Source: Streptomyces anandii JCM 4720
GTDB taxonomy: Bacteria > Actinomycetota > Actinomycetes > Streptomycetales > Streptomycetaceae
NCBI RefSeq assembly: GCF_014650655.1
Contig: NZ_BMVJ01000016.1
Span: forward strand, 64,090-102,396
DNA length: 38,307 nt
Direction of reading: 5' to 3'
Shown: in pieces, positions 6,583-14,999 of the stretch
Layout: each line of letters begins with the position of its first letter
Numbering within the stretch: the stretch's first letter is position 1
Notes under the pieces: generated by a model
What the model saw: only the letters and a program-made list of their open reading frames with translations
Told to the model about the DNA's origin: nothing
The model's database searches: none
Position numbers and translations under genes: made by a program

Positions 6583-9500
6583 TCAGCCCCGCCCCATCGT
6601 CAGGAACCGCTGCACCAGCGAGGCGAACAGCACCGCCAGCAGCGGCAGCGAGAACCAGAAACCGCCCTGGAGCCACCGCAGTCGCCGCACGCCCGGCCGC
6701 ATCGCGACCCGGACGGCCTCCCGGGCCGTCAGCAGCACGACCAGCACGAGCGCCGCGAGTCCGCCCACCACCGACCACGGCGTCCACGTCACCTTCGGTC
6801 CGATCGGACCCGGCTGCGGACGCGGCACGGCACCCGGGGGCCGCTCGCGCAGCGCGTACATGGTCACGTCGTCGTTGGTCAGCACCTTCCTCAGCTCCGG
6901 CCGCCCGTCGAGGTTCCTCACCAGCCGCGACTCCCAGGCCGCCGAGTAGCCCACGTCCATCCTCAGATAGGTGACCTGACCGGCGTTCACCATCAGATAC
7001 GAGTTCGGGCCCGCGTCCTCGAGCGCCTTGACCAGGCCCGACACCAGCACCGGGTCGGCCGGCGCCAGGGTCGGCACGTAGTCGACGCGCTCCATGTCCT
7101 TGGCGCCCCACGGCATGGCCGGAGTGACGTTGGTGACCGGGTCGTTGCTGAGCCACAGCAGCCGCACGGTCGGCCTGTCGTGGGCGTACACGTAGTCCAT
7201 GGCCGCGACCTCGCCGGGCCGGATCCGCTCGAACGCCTCGTTGCCCCAGCGGGCCACCAGGAAGCCGCCCATAAGCAGCAGCCCCGCCAGGAGCGCGGCG
7301 AGCGGCGCGAGGCTCGACCGGTCCTTCTCGCGCTCCCGGGCGGTGACACCGGCCCTCGGGAACAGGGCGAGCCCCGTGAGCAGTCCCGCGCCCGGCAGCG
7401 CGAACATGAAGACGCGCAGCGCCATCTCCCCGCCGTAGGACTGCATGCCGAAGCCGAGGAACGGCACGAAGGTCAGCACCAGCAGCGACCGCTCGCGGTA
7501 CTGGTGCCCGCGCCGCCGCCACCAGCCCCAGCAGGCGGCCGCCATCACCGCCCCCGCCAGCAGCACCCGCGTGTAGAGGACCAGCTTGTGGGTGGAGTCG
7601 CCGCCCTGGATCCGGCCCGAGACGGAGGTCGACACATTGCTGCCGACCCCGCCGACCCCGCCGAACAGTTCGTCGAAGTGCCCGGACCAGTACGGCTCTG
7701 CCATGAACCCTAGCCAGAACACCACCAGCACGGTGAACAGTACGGGCAGCCCACGCAGTTCGCAGCGGCCGGCGAGGACCAGCGCCGCCAGCACGCCCAG
7801 CATCACGAACGGGGTCAGCTGGTGGGCCGGGACACTGGCCGCGAACAGACCGATCACCACCGCCAGCAGTACGGCCCGCTGCCGCCGGTCCGCCGGCTCG
7901 ACCTCGGCCTCGCCGGGCCGCGCCCTGGTCCACAGCATGCGCGGCGCCCGGAACCAGACGAGCAGGATCGCCACGAAGGCCAGATAGAGCAGGTAGGTGA
8001 AGCCCTGAGGGGAGAAGTAGTCCTGCCCCACCCAGCCGCTGAGCACGAAGATCCAGATCCCGGTCCACTTGGCCCGCCAGCCCGCCCGCATCGATCGGGT
8101 CAGCAGGAACATCGGTGCCAGGTAGAGCAGTTGGATGGTCAGCGGCCACCAGCGGATGACCTCGGTGAAGTCGCTCAGCCCGCAGGCCCGGGCGGTGAAC
8201 GCGGCCACCGCGAAGAAGCCGGGCCAGCTCCACCGCGCGTCGAGGTCCGGCACGGCCGAGCCGGTGCGGTCGATGTAGTCGATGAAGCCCAGGTGCTGCC
8301 AGGCGGTGGCGAACCGCGGCTCGGTCTCGATCACGGCGGGCAGCGCGTGCAGCGACACCACCGTGGCGAGCAGGGTCACCAGGAGCAGCGCCCGGTGCTC
8401 GCGGCGCAGCCACAGCAGCGCGGCGAACACGGTGACCAGCAGCGCGGCCCCGGCCAGCGTCGCGGGCGGCAGTACGGAGACCAGGCCGAGCCCGCCCGTC
8501 CGGGCCAGACCGGAGTCGTCCAGCCGCAGCGCGGGCACCCAGTACAGCAGCAACGCGACGGCCAGCAGACCGCCTGGGACGACTCCGGCGTACGCCCGCT
8601 CCGGTCCGGCAGCCCGCTCCCCGGAGGTGAGCGGCGCGTCCGGTCCGGCAACCCGCTCCCCTGAGGTGAGCGGCGCGTCCGGTACGGCCGCCCGCTCCTC
8701 GGCCGCGAACGGCGCGTCCACCTGCCCCTCGTCCCGCGGTCCGGGCACGGCCACGGCGACGCCCGCGGGCGGGGTGCCGGGGCCCGGCCGTACGTCGGGC
8801 CGGCGCTCCACGTGGTCGAAGTCGACGTGGATGCCCAGGGCGAGGGTGTCGGACTCCACCGCCCAGGCGGGCCGCCGGTCCGGGGCGGCGGGGACCTCGC
8901 GCGCCCCCAGGTCGGCGAGGTCCCCGTCGGGCGCCGCGTCCTCGGGGACGGCGGAGGCCGGTGCGGCCCGGACGGTCCGGTACAGCCTGGGCGCGGCGAT
9001 GGCGACGATCACCGCCAGACTCGAGATCTCGGCGACGCCCGCGCCGGTCAGCCCCATGCGGGGCAGGAGCAGCAGCGTCAGTCCGAGCACCAGCACGCAC
9101 AACAGGCCCTGGAGCCAGGCGAGTCCGGCGGTGCGGCTCTGGGCGCGCAGCACCGCGAAGTACGTCTCCATCACGACCCGCAGCAGCGCGCCGACGGCGA
9201 ACCAGCGCAGCAGCGGGGTGGCCGCGTGGGCGTAGCCCTCGCCGAAGACGTGCAGGATCCACGGGGCCAGCAGGAACAGAAGGCCGCAGATCGGCACCAT
9301 GATCCGGGCCATCCGCCTGAGCGCCGCGCGGGTGTTGGCGGCCAGCCGTGCCGGGTCGTGCGAGCCCTCGACGGTGAGCGAGGCGCCCATGTTGATGGCG
9401 AGCAGGTTGACGGTGCCGCCGATGGTCGTGGTGATGTAGAAGTAGGCGTTGTCCGCGGAGCTGACCTGCGAGGCGATGATGACCGGCACCAGGTAGACCA

Positions 9501-10311
9501 CCGCGAGCGAGAACAGCGAGCCGGTGTAGTCCCCGGCCAGGAACCGCCCGATCTCCCGCGCGGTGGGCGGACTCGCGTGACCCTCGGTCGCCTTCACGTG
9601 CCGGGGCACCAGCCGCCGGAACACCAGCCAGCCGAGCGGCACGACCGAGAAGGCGATCGCCGCGCCCCAGGAGGCGAACACGCCGGTCGTGGGGATCACG
9701 GCGGCCAGGCCCACCAGCAGCGCCAGCTTCACCGCGGAGAACACGGTGTTGCCCACCGGCACCCAGGGCGCGCTGCGCAGCCCGGTCAGCACCCCGTCCT
9801 GGAGGGTGAGCACGTTCCAGGCCGTCACGATCGCGACGAACCCGAGGCCGTGCAGGAGCCCGTGCAGGAAGCGGTAGGAGGGCCCCCAGGTGTCGAGGGT
9901 GAGCAGGAAGACCCCGGCCGCGCACGCCACGATCAGCGAACTGCCCACGTACGTACGGGCGATGAGGCGTCCGGTGGAGCGCCCGGCGACCGGGATGAAG
10001 CGGGCCAGGGCGCCGGTGAGCGTGACCGCGGTCAGCCCCGCGAGGAGCTTCATCGCGGCGATCGCGGCCGAGCCCTGGCCGACGGCCGAGTCGGAGTAGT
10101 AGCGGGCGGCGACCAGCCAGTAGCCCAGGCCCAGCACCGCGGAGATCCCGGTGTTGAGCATCAGCGCGTAGGCGTTGCGGAACAGCTGGTTGCCGCCCGC
10201 GGGGCCGCCCCGGCCGGGCAGCCGCAGGCGCGGCCCGCGTCGCGGCCGTCCGGACGGCTCGGGCTCTCCCGGGTGTTCCGAGACCTCCGTGGTGGTCGTG
10301 GTGTCAGACAC
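6583..10311 (-). CDS. Flippase (Wzx-type) fused to a large polytopic membrane domain
   Basis: A 1242-aa membrane protein, more than twice the size of a normal Wzx. Residues ~40-455 look like an MVF/polysaccharide flippase: a short basic N-terminus, then NAYALMLNTGISAVLGLGYWLVAARYY and about a dozen hydrophobic segments. Residues ~455-575 form a hydrophilic Pro/Ala/Asp-rich linker that includes three 13-residue repeats (about 532-570). Residues ~576-1242 form a second polytopic module with a large loop (IETEPRFATAWQHLGFIDYIDR), which I read as a GT-C-like transferase or a polymerase-like protein; this assignment is uncertain. The fusion would couple export of a lipid-linked sugar unit to its transfer or polymerisation. 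The GTG start overlaps the deacetylase stop by 8 nt, so translation is coupled. Confidence 0.82.
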   Translation of the reverse strand: MSDTTTTTEVSEHPGEPEPSGRPRRGPRLRLPGRGGPAGGNQLFRNAYALMLNTGISAVLGLGYWLVAARYYSDSAVGQGSAAIAAMKLLAGLTAVTLTGALARFIPVAGRSTGRLIARTYVGSSLIVACAAGVFLLTLDTWGPSYRFLHGLLHGLGFVAIVTAWNVLTLQDGVLTGLRSAPWVPVGNTVFSAVKLALLVGLAAVIPTTGVFASWGAAIAFSVVPLGWLVFRRLVPRHVKATEGHASPPTAREIGRFLAGDYTGSLFSLAVVYLVPVIIASQVSSADNAYFYITTTIGGTVNLLAINMGASLTVEGSHDPARLAANTRAALRRMARIMVPICGLLFLLAPWILHVFGEGYAHAATPLLRWFAVGALLRVVMETYFAVLRAQSRTAGLAWLQGLLCVLVLGLTLLLLPRMGLTGAGVAEISSLAVIVAIAAPRLYRTVRAAPASAVPEDAAPDGDLADLGAREVPAAPDRRPAWAVESDTLALGIHVDFDHVERRPDVRPGPGTPPAGVAVAVPGPRDEGQVDAPFAAEERAAVPDAPLTSGERVAGPDAPLTSGERAAGPERAYAGVVPGGLLAVALLLYWVPALRLDDSGLARTGGLGLVSVLPPATLAGAALLVTVFAALLWLRREHRALLLVTLLATVVSLHALPAVIETEPRFATAWQHLGFIDYIDRTGSAVPDLDARWSWPGFFAVAAFTARACGLSDFTEVIRWWPLTIQLLYLAPMFLLTRSMRAGWRAKWTGIWIFVLSGWVGQDYFSPQGFTYLLYLAFVAILLVWFRAPRMLWTRARPGEAEVEPADRRQRAVLLAVVIGLFAASVPAHQLTPFVMLGVLAALVLAGRCELRGLPVLFTVLVVFWLGFMAEPYWSGHFDELFGGVGGVGSNVSTSVSGRIQGGDSTHKLVLYTRVLLAGAVMAAACWGWWRRRGHQYRERSLLVLTFVPFLGFGMQSYGGEMALRVFMFALPGAGLLTGLALFPRAGVTAREREKDRSSLAPLAALLAGLLLMGGFLVARWGNEAFERIRPGEVAAMDYVYAHDRPTVRLLWLSNDPVTNVTPAMPWGAKDMERVDYVPTLAPADPVLVSGLVKALEDAGPNSYLMVNAGQVTYLRMDVGYSAAWESRLVRNLDGRPELRKVLTNDDVTMYALRERPPGAVPRPQPGPIGPKVTWTPWSVVGGLAALVLVVLLTAREAVRVAMRPGVRRLRWLQGGFWFSLPLLAVLFASLVQRFLTMGRG
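8601..8717 (-). repeat. Three 39-bp tandem repeats in the fusion linker
   Basis: Units at 8601-8639, 8640-8678 and 8679-8717. The first two are almost identical and the third is diverged. Each encodes 13 residues of the type PDAPLTSGERAAG in the linker between the two membrane modules. The length is a multiple of three, so copy number can vary without breaking the frame. Confidence 0.9.
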
Positions 10312-11107
10312 GGGTACCGATGGCCTTCCCGCGGATCCGGCGTGCTCTGCGGACCAGGGCGTAGCCCTTGGTGAGGGCGCGGTCCCCGGCGAAGTACCGG
10401 GCGATCGCGCGGCCCGTCACGAGACGTTCGAACTCCTCGGTGGTGGTGCCGCGGCGCACGGTGAGCCGCCGCAGGGCGTACGGGCCCTGTGCGCGGCGCG
10501 CCGGCCCGTTGCCCACGGCGAGCGCCTGCCGGAAGCCGGCCGCCCGAACCCGTGCCCGCACCCGCCGGCTGGAATAGCCGTAGGGGTAGGCGAACGAGGT
10601 GGGCGCGGTGCCCAGTTCGGCGGCGACGATCTCCTTGCAGCGGATCAGCTCCGACCACAGCGCGTCGTCGTCGAGCTGGTCGAGCTGCGGGTGGGTGTGG
10701 CTGTGCCCGCCGATCTCCACGCCGGCGGCGGCCAGTTCGCGCACCTGGTCCCAGTCGAGCATGGTGTCCAGGCCGCCGCCCATGTCGTGGGCGCCGCGCA
10801 GCCAGCCGGTGGAGACGAACAGCGTGGCCGGGAAGCCGTGCCCCTTGAGCACCGGCAGGGCGTGCCGGTGCACGCCCTCGTAGCCGTCGTCGAAGGTGAC
10901 CAGGACGGGGCGGGGCGGCAGCGGCGCGGAGCCCGGGGAGCGCCAGTGGGCGGCCAGGGCGGCGGTGGTGACCGGGTGGAAGCCCAGGTCGTCGAGGACC
11001 GCGAGCTGCTCCGCGAAGGCCTCCGGCGTCACGGACAGGCCGCGGGTGGCCGCGTTGGGCTCGCGGGCGACCGCGTGGTACATGAGCACGGGCACGGACG
11101 TGTTCAT
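10304..11107 (-). CDS. Polysaccharide deacetylase (NodB/CE4 fold)
   Basis: A 267-aa NodB-type deacetylase. Motif 1 is TFDDGY (71-76, catalytic base and metal aspartates Asp73/Asp74), motif 2 HSHTHP (135-140, metal histidines His135/His139) and motif 3 FAYPYG (172-177). It begins with PVLMYHAV, as in the extracellular deacetylases, but has no signal peptide, so it may act on a lipid-linked intermediate in the cytoplasm or be exported by another route. The substrate is probably an N-acetylated sugar in the polymer. The ATG overlaps the upstream glycosyltransferase stop (ATGA), and the end overlaps the flippase fusion, so it sits in the middle of a coupled operon. Confidence 0.92.
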   Translation of the reverse strand: MNTSVPVLMYHAVAREPNAATRGLSVTPEAFAEQLAVLDDLGFHPVTTAALAAHWRSPGSAPLPPRPVLVTFDDGYEGVHRHALPVLKGHGFPATLFVSTGWLRGAHDMGGGLDTMLDWDQVRELAAAGVEIGGHSHTHPQLDQLDDDALWSELIRCKEIVAAELGTAPTSFAYPYGYSSRRVRARVRAAGFRQALAVGNGPARRAQGPYALRRLTVRRGTTTEEFERLVTGRAIARYFAGDRALTKGYALVRRARRIRGKAIGTRV

Positions 11108-12123
11108 ACGGCTCCCCCTGCCTTGCCGTAGCCGATCTCCACGATCTGGAAGGCCGTGCGGCCGCGGCGGGCCCTGACCGTGCCGACGGCGTAGCCGCCC
11201 GCCGCGGTGAGCACCCCGGCGACGATCGCGCCGGCCCGGCCGGCCCCGCCCGGCCGGGCCAGCAGCGCGTCGCGCAGTCCGCGGGCCACCCCGGCGGGCA
11301 GCACCCGGGTGGTGTAGCGGCGCTCGGACTCCAGGCCCTTGTCCGCGCCGACGCTGCGCGCCACCAGCGCCTTGGACAGCCCTTCGGCCCAGGTGCGGGT
11401 GCGGAAGTAGCGGAAGTGCTCGCGGGCGCCGGGCACCCGGTGGTGGATGACCGCGCGGTCGTCGATCAGCAGGACCGCGTCCGGCCGGGCGCGGGTCAGC
11501 CGGATGCACAGCTCGGTCTCCTCGCAGCCCAGCGGCCGCTTGTCGCCGTCGCGTCCGATGCCGGTGGCGAAGCCGCCCGCCGCGTCGAACGCCGTACGCC
11601 GGAAGGAGGCGTTGCCGCCGAGCACGTTGCGCACCCGGACCCGGCCCGGCGGCAGGCCACGGTAGCTGCAGCCCACCACCCAGTCGAACTCCTCCGGGAA
11701 CCAGGCGGGCCGGCGGCCCGAGGCCCAGACCGGCTCGGTCCGGCCGCCCACCGCCATCACGCGCGGGTCCGCGTACCCCTCGGCGAAGCGGCGCAGCCAG
11801 TCCCGCTCGGCGACGGCGTCGTCGTCGAGGAAGGCGACGACCTCGCCGCGGGAGGCGGCGATGCCGGTGTTGCGCCCGGCGGACAGCCCGCGCGGGCCCG
11901 CGTTGGCGACCACCCGCACCGGGCCGCCGGCCCGCGGGTGGTCCCCGGACTCCTCGTACTCCTTGGTGAGCCGTTCCAGGAGCGCCTGGTTGTGGTCCAC
12001 GACCAGGAGGGTCTCCAGGGCCGGCCGGGACTGCGCGCGTACCGAGGAGACCGCCGCGAGGATGTCCTCCCAGCGGTCCTCGGTGTAGACGCAGATCACG
12101 ACGGAGATGCCGGGATCGCTCAA
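11104..12123 (-). CDS. Family 2 glycosyltransferase
   Basis: A 339-aa GT-A fold enzyme of family GT2. It opens with ISVVICVYTEDRW, has the nucleotide-sugar metal motif FLDDDA (Asp100-Asp102), an acceptor loop GNASFRRTAF and the catalytic-base region CEETELCIRL (200-209). No membrane segments precede it; the C-terminal region is slightly hydrophobic (GAIVAGVLTAAGGYAVGTV). It would add one sugar to the lipid-linked repeat unit. The start is a TTG (12123) whose last two bases are shared with the TGA stop of the upstream GT2 gene, so initiation probably depends on reinitiation after that gene. Confidence 0.92.
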   Translation of the reverse strand: MSDPGISVVICVYTEDRWEDILAAVSSVRAQSRPALETLLVVDHNQALLERLTKEYEESGDHPRAGGPVRVVANAGPRGLSAGRNTGIAASRGEVVAFLDDDAVAERDWLRRFAEGYADPRVMAVGGRTEPVWASGRRPAWFPEEFDWVVGCSYRGLPPGRVRVRNVLGGNASFRRTAFDAAGGFATGIGRDGDKRPLGCEETELCIRLTRARPDAVLLIDDRAVIHHRVPGAREHFRYFRTRTWAEGLSKALVARSVGADKGLESERRYTTRVLPAGVARGLRDALLARPGGAGRAGAIVAGVLTAAGGYAVGTVRARRGRTAFQIVEIGYGKAGGAV

Positions 12124-12941
12124 GACGCCTCTCCCGGGAACGAGTCCAGCATGGGGGAGTGGCGCTCCTGGCGGCGCAGTTCACGCCGGTTGGAGCGCTC
12201 CTTGAGGATGACCTTCAGCACCCGCATCCCGTCCCGCACGGCGCGCAGATTGCTGGCGCCGTGGATGCGCAGGTACTCGTAGCTGGGTATCTCCTGCACC
12301 TTCAGGCCGGCCTTGACCACCCTGATGTTCATGAGCGTCTCGACCTCGAAGCCGGTGCAGTCCAGCTCGATCTTGTCCAGGCAGTGCCGCCAGAACGCGT
12401 TGTAGCCGTAGCACAGGTCGGTGTAGCGGGCGCCGAACTTGCGGTTGACCACCGCGCACAGGACCCGGTTGCCGAGCCTGCGGACGAAGGTCATGTCGTC
12501 GGTGCCGCCGCCGTTGGCGAAGCGGGAGCCCTTGGCGAAGTCCGCGCCCGAGACGAGTGCGGAGACGTAGCTGACGATCTCGCCGCCGTCGGCCGAGCCG
12601 TCCGCGTCGACCATCACGATGATGTCGCCGGTGCAGGCCTCGAAACCGGCGGTCAGCGCGTCGCCCTTGCCCCTGCCCCGCTGCGGTACGACCCGCACCT
12701 TCGGCCAGAGCTCACGGGCCACTTCGACCGTCTTGTCGGTGGAATTGCCGTCCACAAGAACGACTTCGTGTATCCAGTCCGGAAGTGTCTTGAAGACGTA
12801 CGGGAGATTCTCCGCCTCATTCATCGCGGGAATCACCACGCTCACCGGTGGCGCGATGGCCAGGTGAGAGGAGACCGGGCGGTATTTCGGGGCCGTCAAC
12901 GGATCTTGGCCCGACGGAGGCGGATGGAGAACTGAGCTCAC
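12120..12941 (-). CDS. Family 2 glycosyltransferase, dolichol-phosphate mannose synthase type
   Basis: A 273-aa GT2 enzyme similar to DPM1/polyprenyl-phosphate sugar transferases: VSVVIPAMNEAENLPYV near residues 33-49, VLVDGNSTDKT (61-71), GKGDALTAGF (91-100), the DXD motif VDADGS (111-116), GSRFANGGGTDDM and TDLCYGYNAF. It probably loads a sugar onto a polyprenyl phosphate, supplying a donor for the polytopic module of the flippase fusion. The start is set at the GTG at 12941, with GAGGGA about 10 nt upstream; the frame stays open farther upstream, but the extra residues look non-native. It is the first gene of a four-gene coupled operon and follows a 397-bp non-coding stretch. Confidence 0.9.
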   Translation of the reverse strand: MSSVLHPPPSGQDPLTAPKYRPVSSHLAIAPPVSVVIPAMNEAENLPYVFKTLPDWIHEVVLVDGNSTDKTVEVARELWPKVRVVPQRGRGKGDALTAGFEACTGDIIVMVDADGSADGGEIVSYVSALVSGADFAKGSRFANGGGTDDMTFVRRLGNRVLCAVVNRKFGARYTDLCYGYNAFWRHCLDKIELDCTGFEVETLMNIRVVKAGLKVQEIPSYEYLRIHGASNLRAVRDGMRVLKVILKERSNRRELRRQERHSPMLDSFPGEAS

Positions 12942-13338
12942 GAGTCTTGGTCCCTCTCGTCCGGCGGACCGCCCGCCCCTGGGCGGCCCGGCTGTGTGTC
13001 CGGTTCGAAAGGGGGGTTTCCTCTCACCCGGGGCACGCCGGAACCGATCTCCGGGCATGCCGGGTGAGCTGGCAAAGCATGCCGGACCACCGTGTTCGAC
13101 GGCGGCCGGTCGCGCGGCACGGCCCGGTCCCCTTCGTGGTCACCGGGCACGGCACCCCCCTACCGCGCCCCGCGCCGGCACGTCCCGGTCCTCGAGCCCT
13201 CCCCTGGAACCGTGAGCGGACGGACCGATGCGGGTGAGATGTACGACGGTATTGACGATTGAACCAGTATGGCAAGACCTGGAACGGGGCCTCACGTTTT
13301 TGTTGGTTTTGCCGTTACGCAGATTTTGTACCGTCAGT
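12942..13338. other. 397-bp gene-free leader/promoter region
   Basis: No convincing gene lies here on either strand. The left part is GC-rich and contains a repeated GCATGCCGG and stretches able to pair. The right part (about 13240-13338) is unusually AT-rich for this genome, with runs of T on the plus strand. It most likely holds the promoter and a long leader for the glycosyltransferase operon, and the termination zone of the CelD-type gene. Confidence 0.6.
13246..13275 (-). promoter_or_regulatory. Candidate promoter of the glycosyltransferase operon
   Basis: Read on the minus strand: TTGCCA, 18-nt spacer, TACCGT. This is a fair match to the principal sigma factor consensus, in the AT-rich part of the gap. 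It would give a leader of roughly 300 nt before the GTG at 12941. Confidence 0.4.
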
Positions 13339-14433
13339 TCAATGTCTCGAACGGATTTTTCCCATCCGTTTGAGAATTCTGTCGGCCGGTTCGAACAGTT
13401 CGGGGCGGGACTGCACCGCATTGCGCAGCGCACGGACCGGAGCGCGCCGCGCCCGGTGTCCCACCGCCACCGGATGACGTCTTGTCACCCATCCTTCGCA
13501 CACGCTCAGTTCGCGTGTTCTGAGGGAGTCCTTGTACTCCTTCTGGCCCCGCCCGAGATCCAGGTACGCGATGCCGTCGGCGGCGGCCGCCTCGGCCATG
13601 CGCAGATGCAGGACGAGCCCCGGGGAGTACTTCGCGTACGCCGGGTCGTAGGCCGGGAACCAGCATGCCAGCACCCGCTCGGTGCGCAGTCCGAAGTGGG
13701 CGGCGACCGGGCGGCCGTCCGCGTGGAGCACCGACAGGATCCCGGCGAAGTCGTCGGTGCGGGTGTGGAACAGCCGGGTCACCAGGCGGGTGATCCACTC
13801 GTGCGCGAAGCGGTCGCTGCGCCCGGTGCGCCGGTACTGCGCCGACTTCCAGTTCATCAGGGTGCGCAGCACCGCCGGGTCGCGTTCGTCGTGGACGTAC
13901 GTCACAGGGCCCGCGTCCCGGCCCAGTCTGCGGTCCTTGGCGAGGGTGGTGCGGGTGAACTTGGGCGAACGAGCGCGCAGTTCCCGCAGGTAGACGTCGT
14001 AGCCCCGGTCGACGTCCATGACCGGGGAGGGGTAGGTGCCGGTGGCCGAGGACGCGAACGGCTGCTGGCCTGCCACCAGATGGTCGTACTCCCACACGGC
14101 GAGCCCGCAGGCCCGCAGCAGTTCGTGCGCGTCCCAGGCGAAGCCGGGCCGGTGCACGAGGCCCTGGCAGTCGGAGACGCCGAGCCCGACGGCCCGGCCG
14201 ACGCCCGCGGCCGATCTCTGGAACGGGAAGAACGCGGCCGGTTCGCCGTCCTCGCGCACCACCGCTATCCGCACCCCGCGTCTGCACCGGCCGACCGCGA
14301 GGGTGAACTCGGGGGAGAGGAAAGGGTTCGCCAGTTCCTCCGCCCCGTGCAGATGGGCCTTGGACTGCAGGGCCGTCCAGGCCGCCCGGTCGGCGGCGCT
14401 GAGCTCGCCGGGGCGGTACACGCTGATGTCCAC
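13339..14433 (-). CDS. CelD/BcsL-type GNAT acyltransferase
   Basis: A 364-aa protein of the Acetyltransf_6 (CelD/FemAB-like) group, with two GNAT-related halves. Characteristic stretches are LANPFLSPEF near the N-terminus, SPKFTRTTLAKDRRL in the middle, NWKSAQYRRTGRSD, and VAAHFGLRTERVLACWFPAYDPAYAKYSPGL. Members of this group are found in cellulose and exopolysaccharide loci, where they are thought to acylate or otherwise modify the polymer; a direct assignment here is inference from location. The start is the GTG at 14433, one base after the stop of the small membrane protein gene, so the two are coupled. A hairpin lies within the last codons. Confidence 0.87.
   Translation of the reverse strand: MDISVYRPGELSAADRAAWTALQSKAHLHGAEELANPFLSPEFTLAVGRCRRGVRIAVVREDGEPAAFFPFQRSAAGVGRAVGLGVSDCQGLVHRPGFAWDAHELLRACGLAVWEYDHLVAGQQPFASSATGTYPSPVMDVDRGYDVYLRELRARSPKFTRTTLAKDRRLGRDAGPVTYVHDERDPAVLRTLMNWKSAQYRRTGRSDRFAHEWITRLVTRLFHTRTDDFAGILSVLHADGRPVAAHFGLRTERVLACWFPAYDPAYAKYSPGLVLHLRMAEAAAADGIAYLDLGRGQKEYKDSLRTRELSVCEGWVTRRHPVAVGHRARRAPVRALRNAVQSRPELFEPADRILKRMGKIRSRH
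13350..13370. terminator. Hairpin at the end of the CelD-type gene
   Basis: A perfect 7-bp stem (AACGGAT, 7-nt loop with an A/T run, ATCCGTT) overlaps the last codons of the acyltransferase gene, just before the AT-rich gap. It may help end its transcript, but the position inside the coding region and the run being in the loop make this uncertain. Confidence 0.35.
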
Positions 14434-14434
14434 G

Positions 14435-14860
14435 TCACAAGCCCTGTCTTCTCGTCCTGCGGCCGCGCGCTCTTCCCGACGTCACCAACAGGAGAATCAG
14501 CAGGCTGAGCGCGGCGACGGCCAGGATTCCGCCGCGCACGGACCACCGGTGCACGGCCAGCATCCCCTGGGCCACCAGCATGTCGAGGGCGACCGCGCCC
14601 GCCAGGGAGGCGAGCGCGCGGCCGAAGGGATCCAGCCCGCGCAGGGCCGCCGCGACGGCGCAGGCCGGGGCCGCGAGCAGGAAGAAGAGCGTCAACGGGC
14701 CGCGCAGCACGGAGGACGAGCCGGTAAGCGCGAGCAGCGCGCCGGCCGCCGCCGCGGCCGTGGCGGCCCCCGCGAGCAGCGGCGACAGGTCCCTCCCCGG
14801 TCCCGTCCGCGGCCGCCCGGTGCCGTCTGTTGAAGCTGTCTTGATGTGGATGGTCTGCAT
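14435..14860 (-). CDS. Small membrane protein, 141 aa, unknown function
   Basis: After a polar N-terminus of ~25 residues (MQTIHIKTASTDGTGRP...) there are four hydrophobic segments: LLAGAATAAAAAGALLAL, GPLTLFFLLAAPACAVAAAL, ALASLAGAVALDMLVAQGMLAV and GGILAVAALSLLILLLV, with a basic tail (GRARGRRTRRQ). No catalytic motif is seen. Its position directly before and coupled to the CelD-type gene in the polysaccharide locus suggests an accessory role in assembly or export. The ATG at 14860 is preceded by a G-rich run; an upstream in-frame start at 14929 would add residues that look non-native. Confidence 0.75.
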   Translation of the reverse strand: MQTIHIKTASTDGTGRPRTGPGRDLSPLLAGAATAAAAAGALLALTGSSSVLRGPLTLFFLLAAPACAVAAALRGLDPFGRALASLAGAVALDMLVAQGMLAVHRWSVRGGILAVAALSLLILLLVTSGRARGRRTRRQGL

Positions 14861-14957
14861 TGGCGACTTTGCCCCCCGAAGCGCCGGATGCCGGACTTCA
14901 ATGTCGCGCAGCCGCCGGGGGGCCGTCAAGGTGACTGACGGGCCGTCGGAATACCGA

Positions 14958-14969
14958 CCGACCGGTCGG
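14958..14969. promoter_or_regulatory. 12-bp palindrome in divergent promoter region
   Basis: CCGACCGGTCGG is a perfect palindrome between the small membrane protein gene and the lipase gene. Similar sites serve TetR-type regulators, but it is short and GC-rich, so chance is possible. Confidence 0.3.
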
Positions 14970-14999
14970 ATTCAGTTGAGCACCGAAAAAGTTTTGGCA

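Noticed and set aside
12942..13240. Possible c-di-AMP (ydaO) or cobalamin riboswitch in the leader of the glycosyltransferase operon
   Set aside because: Some GGGTGAG-like strings occur, but the conserved helices and key motifs of either class could not be found.
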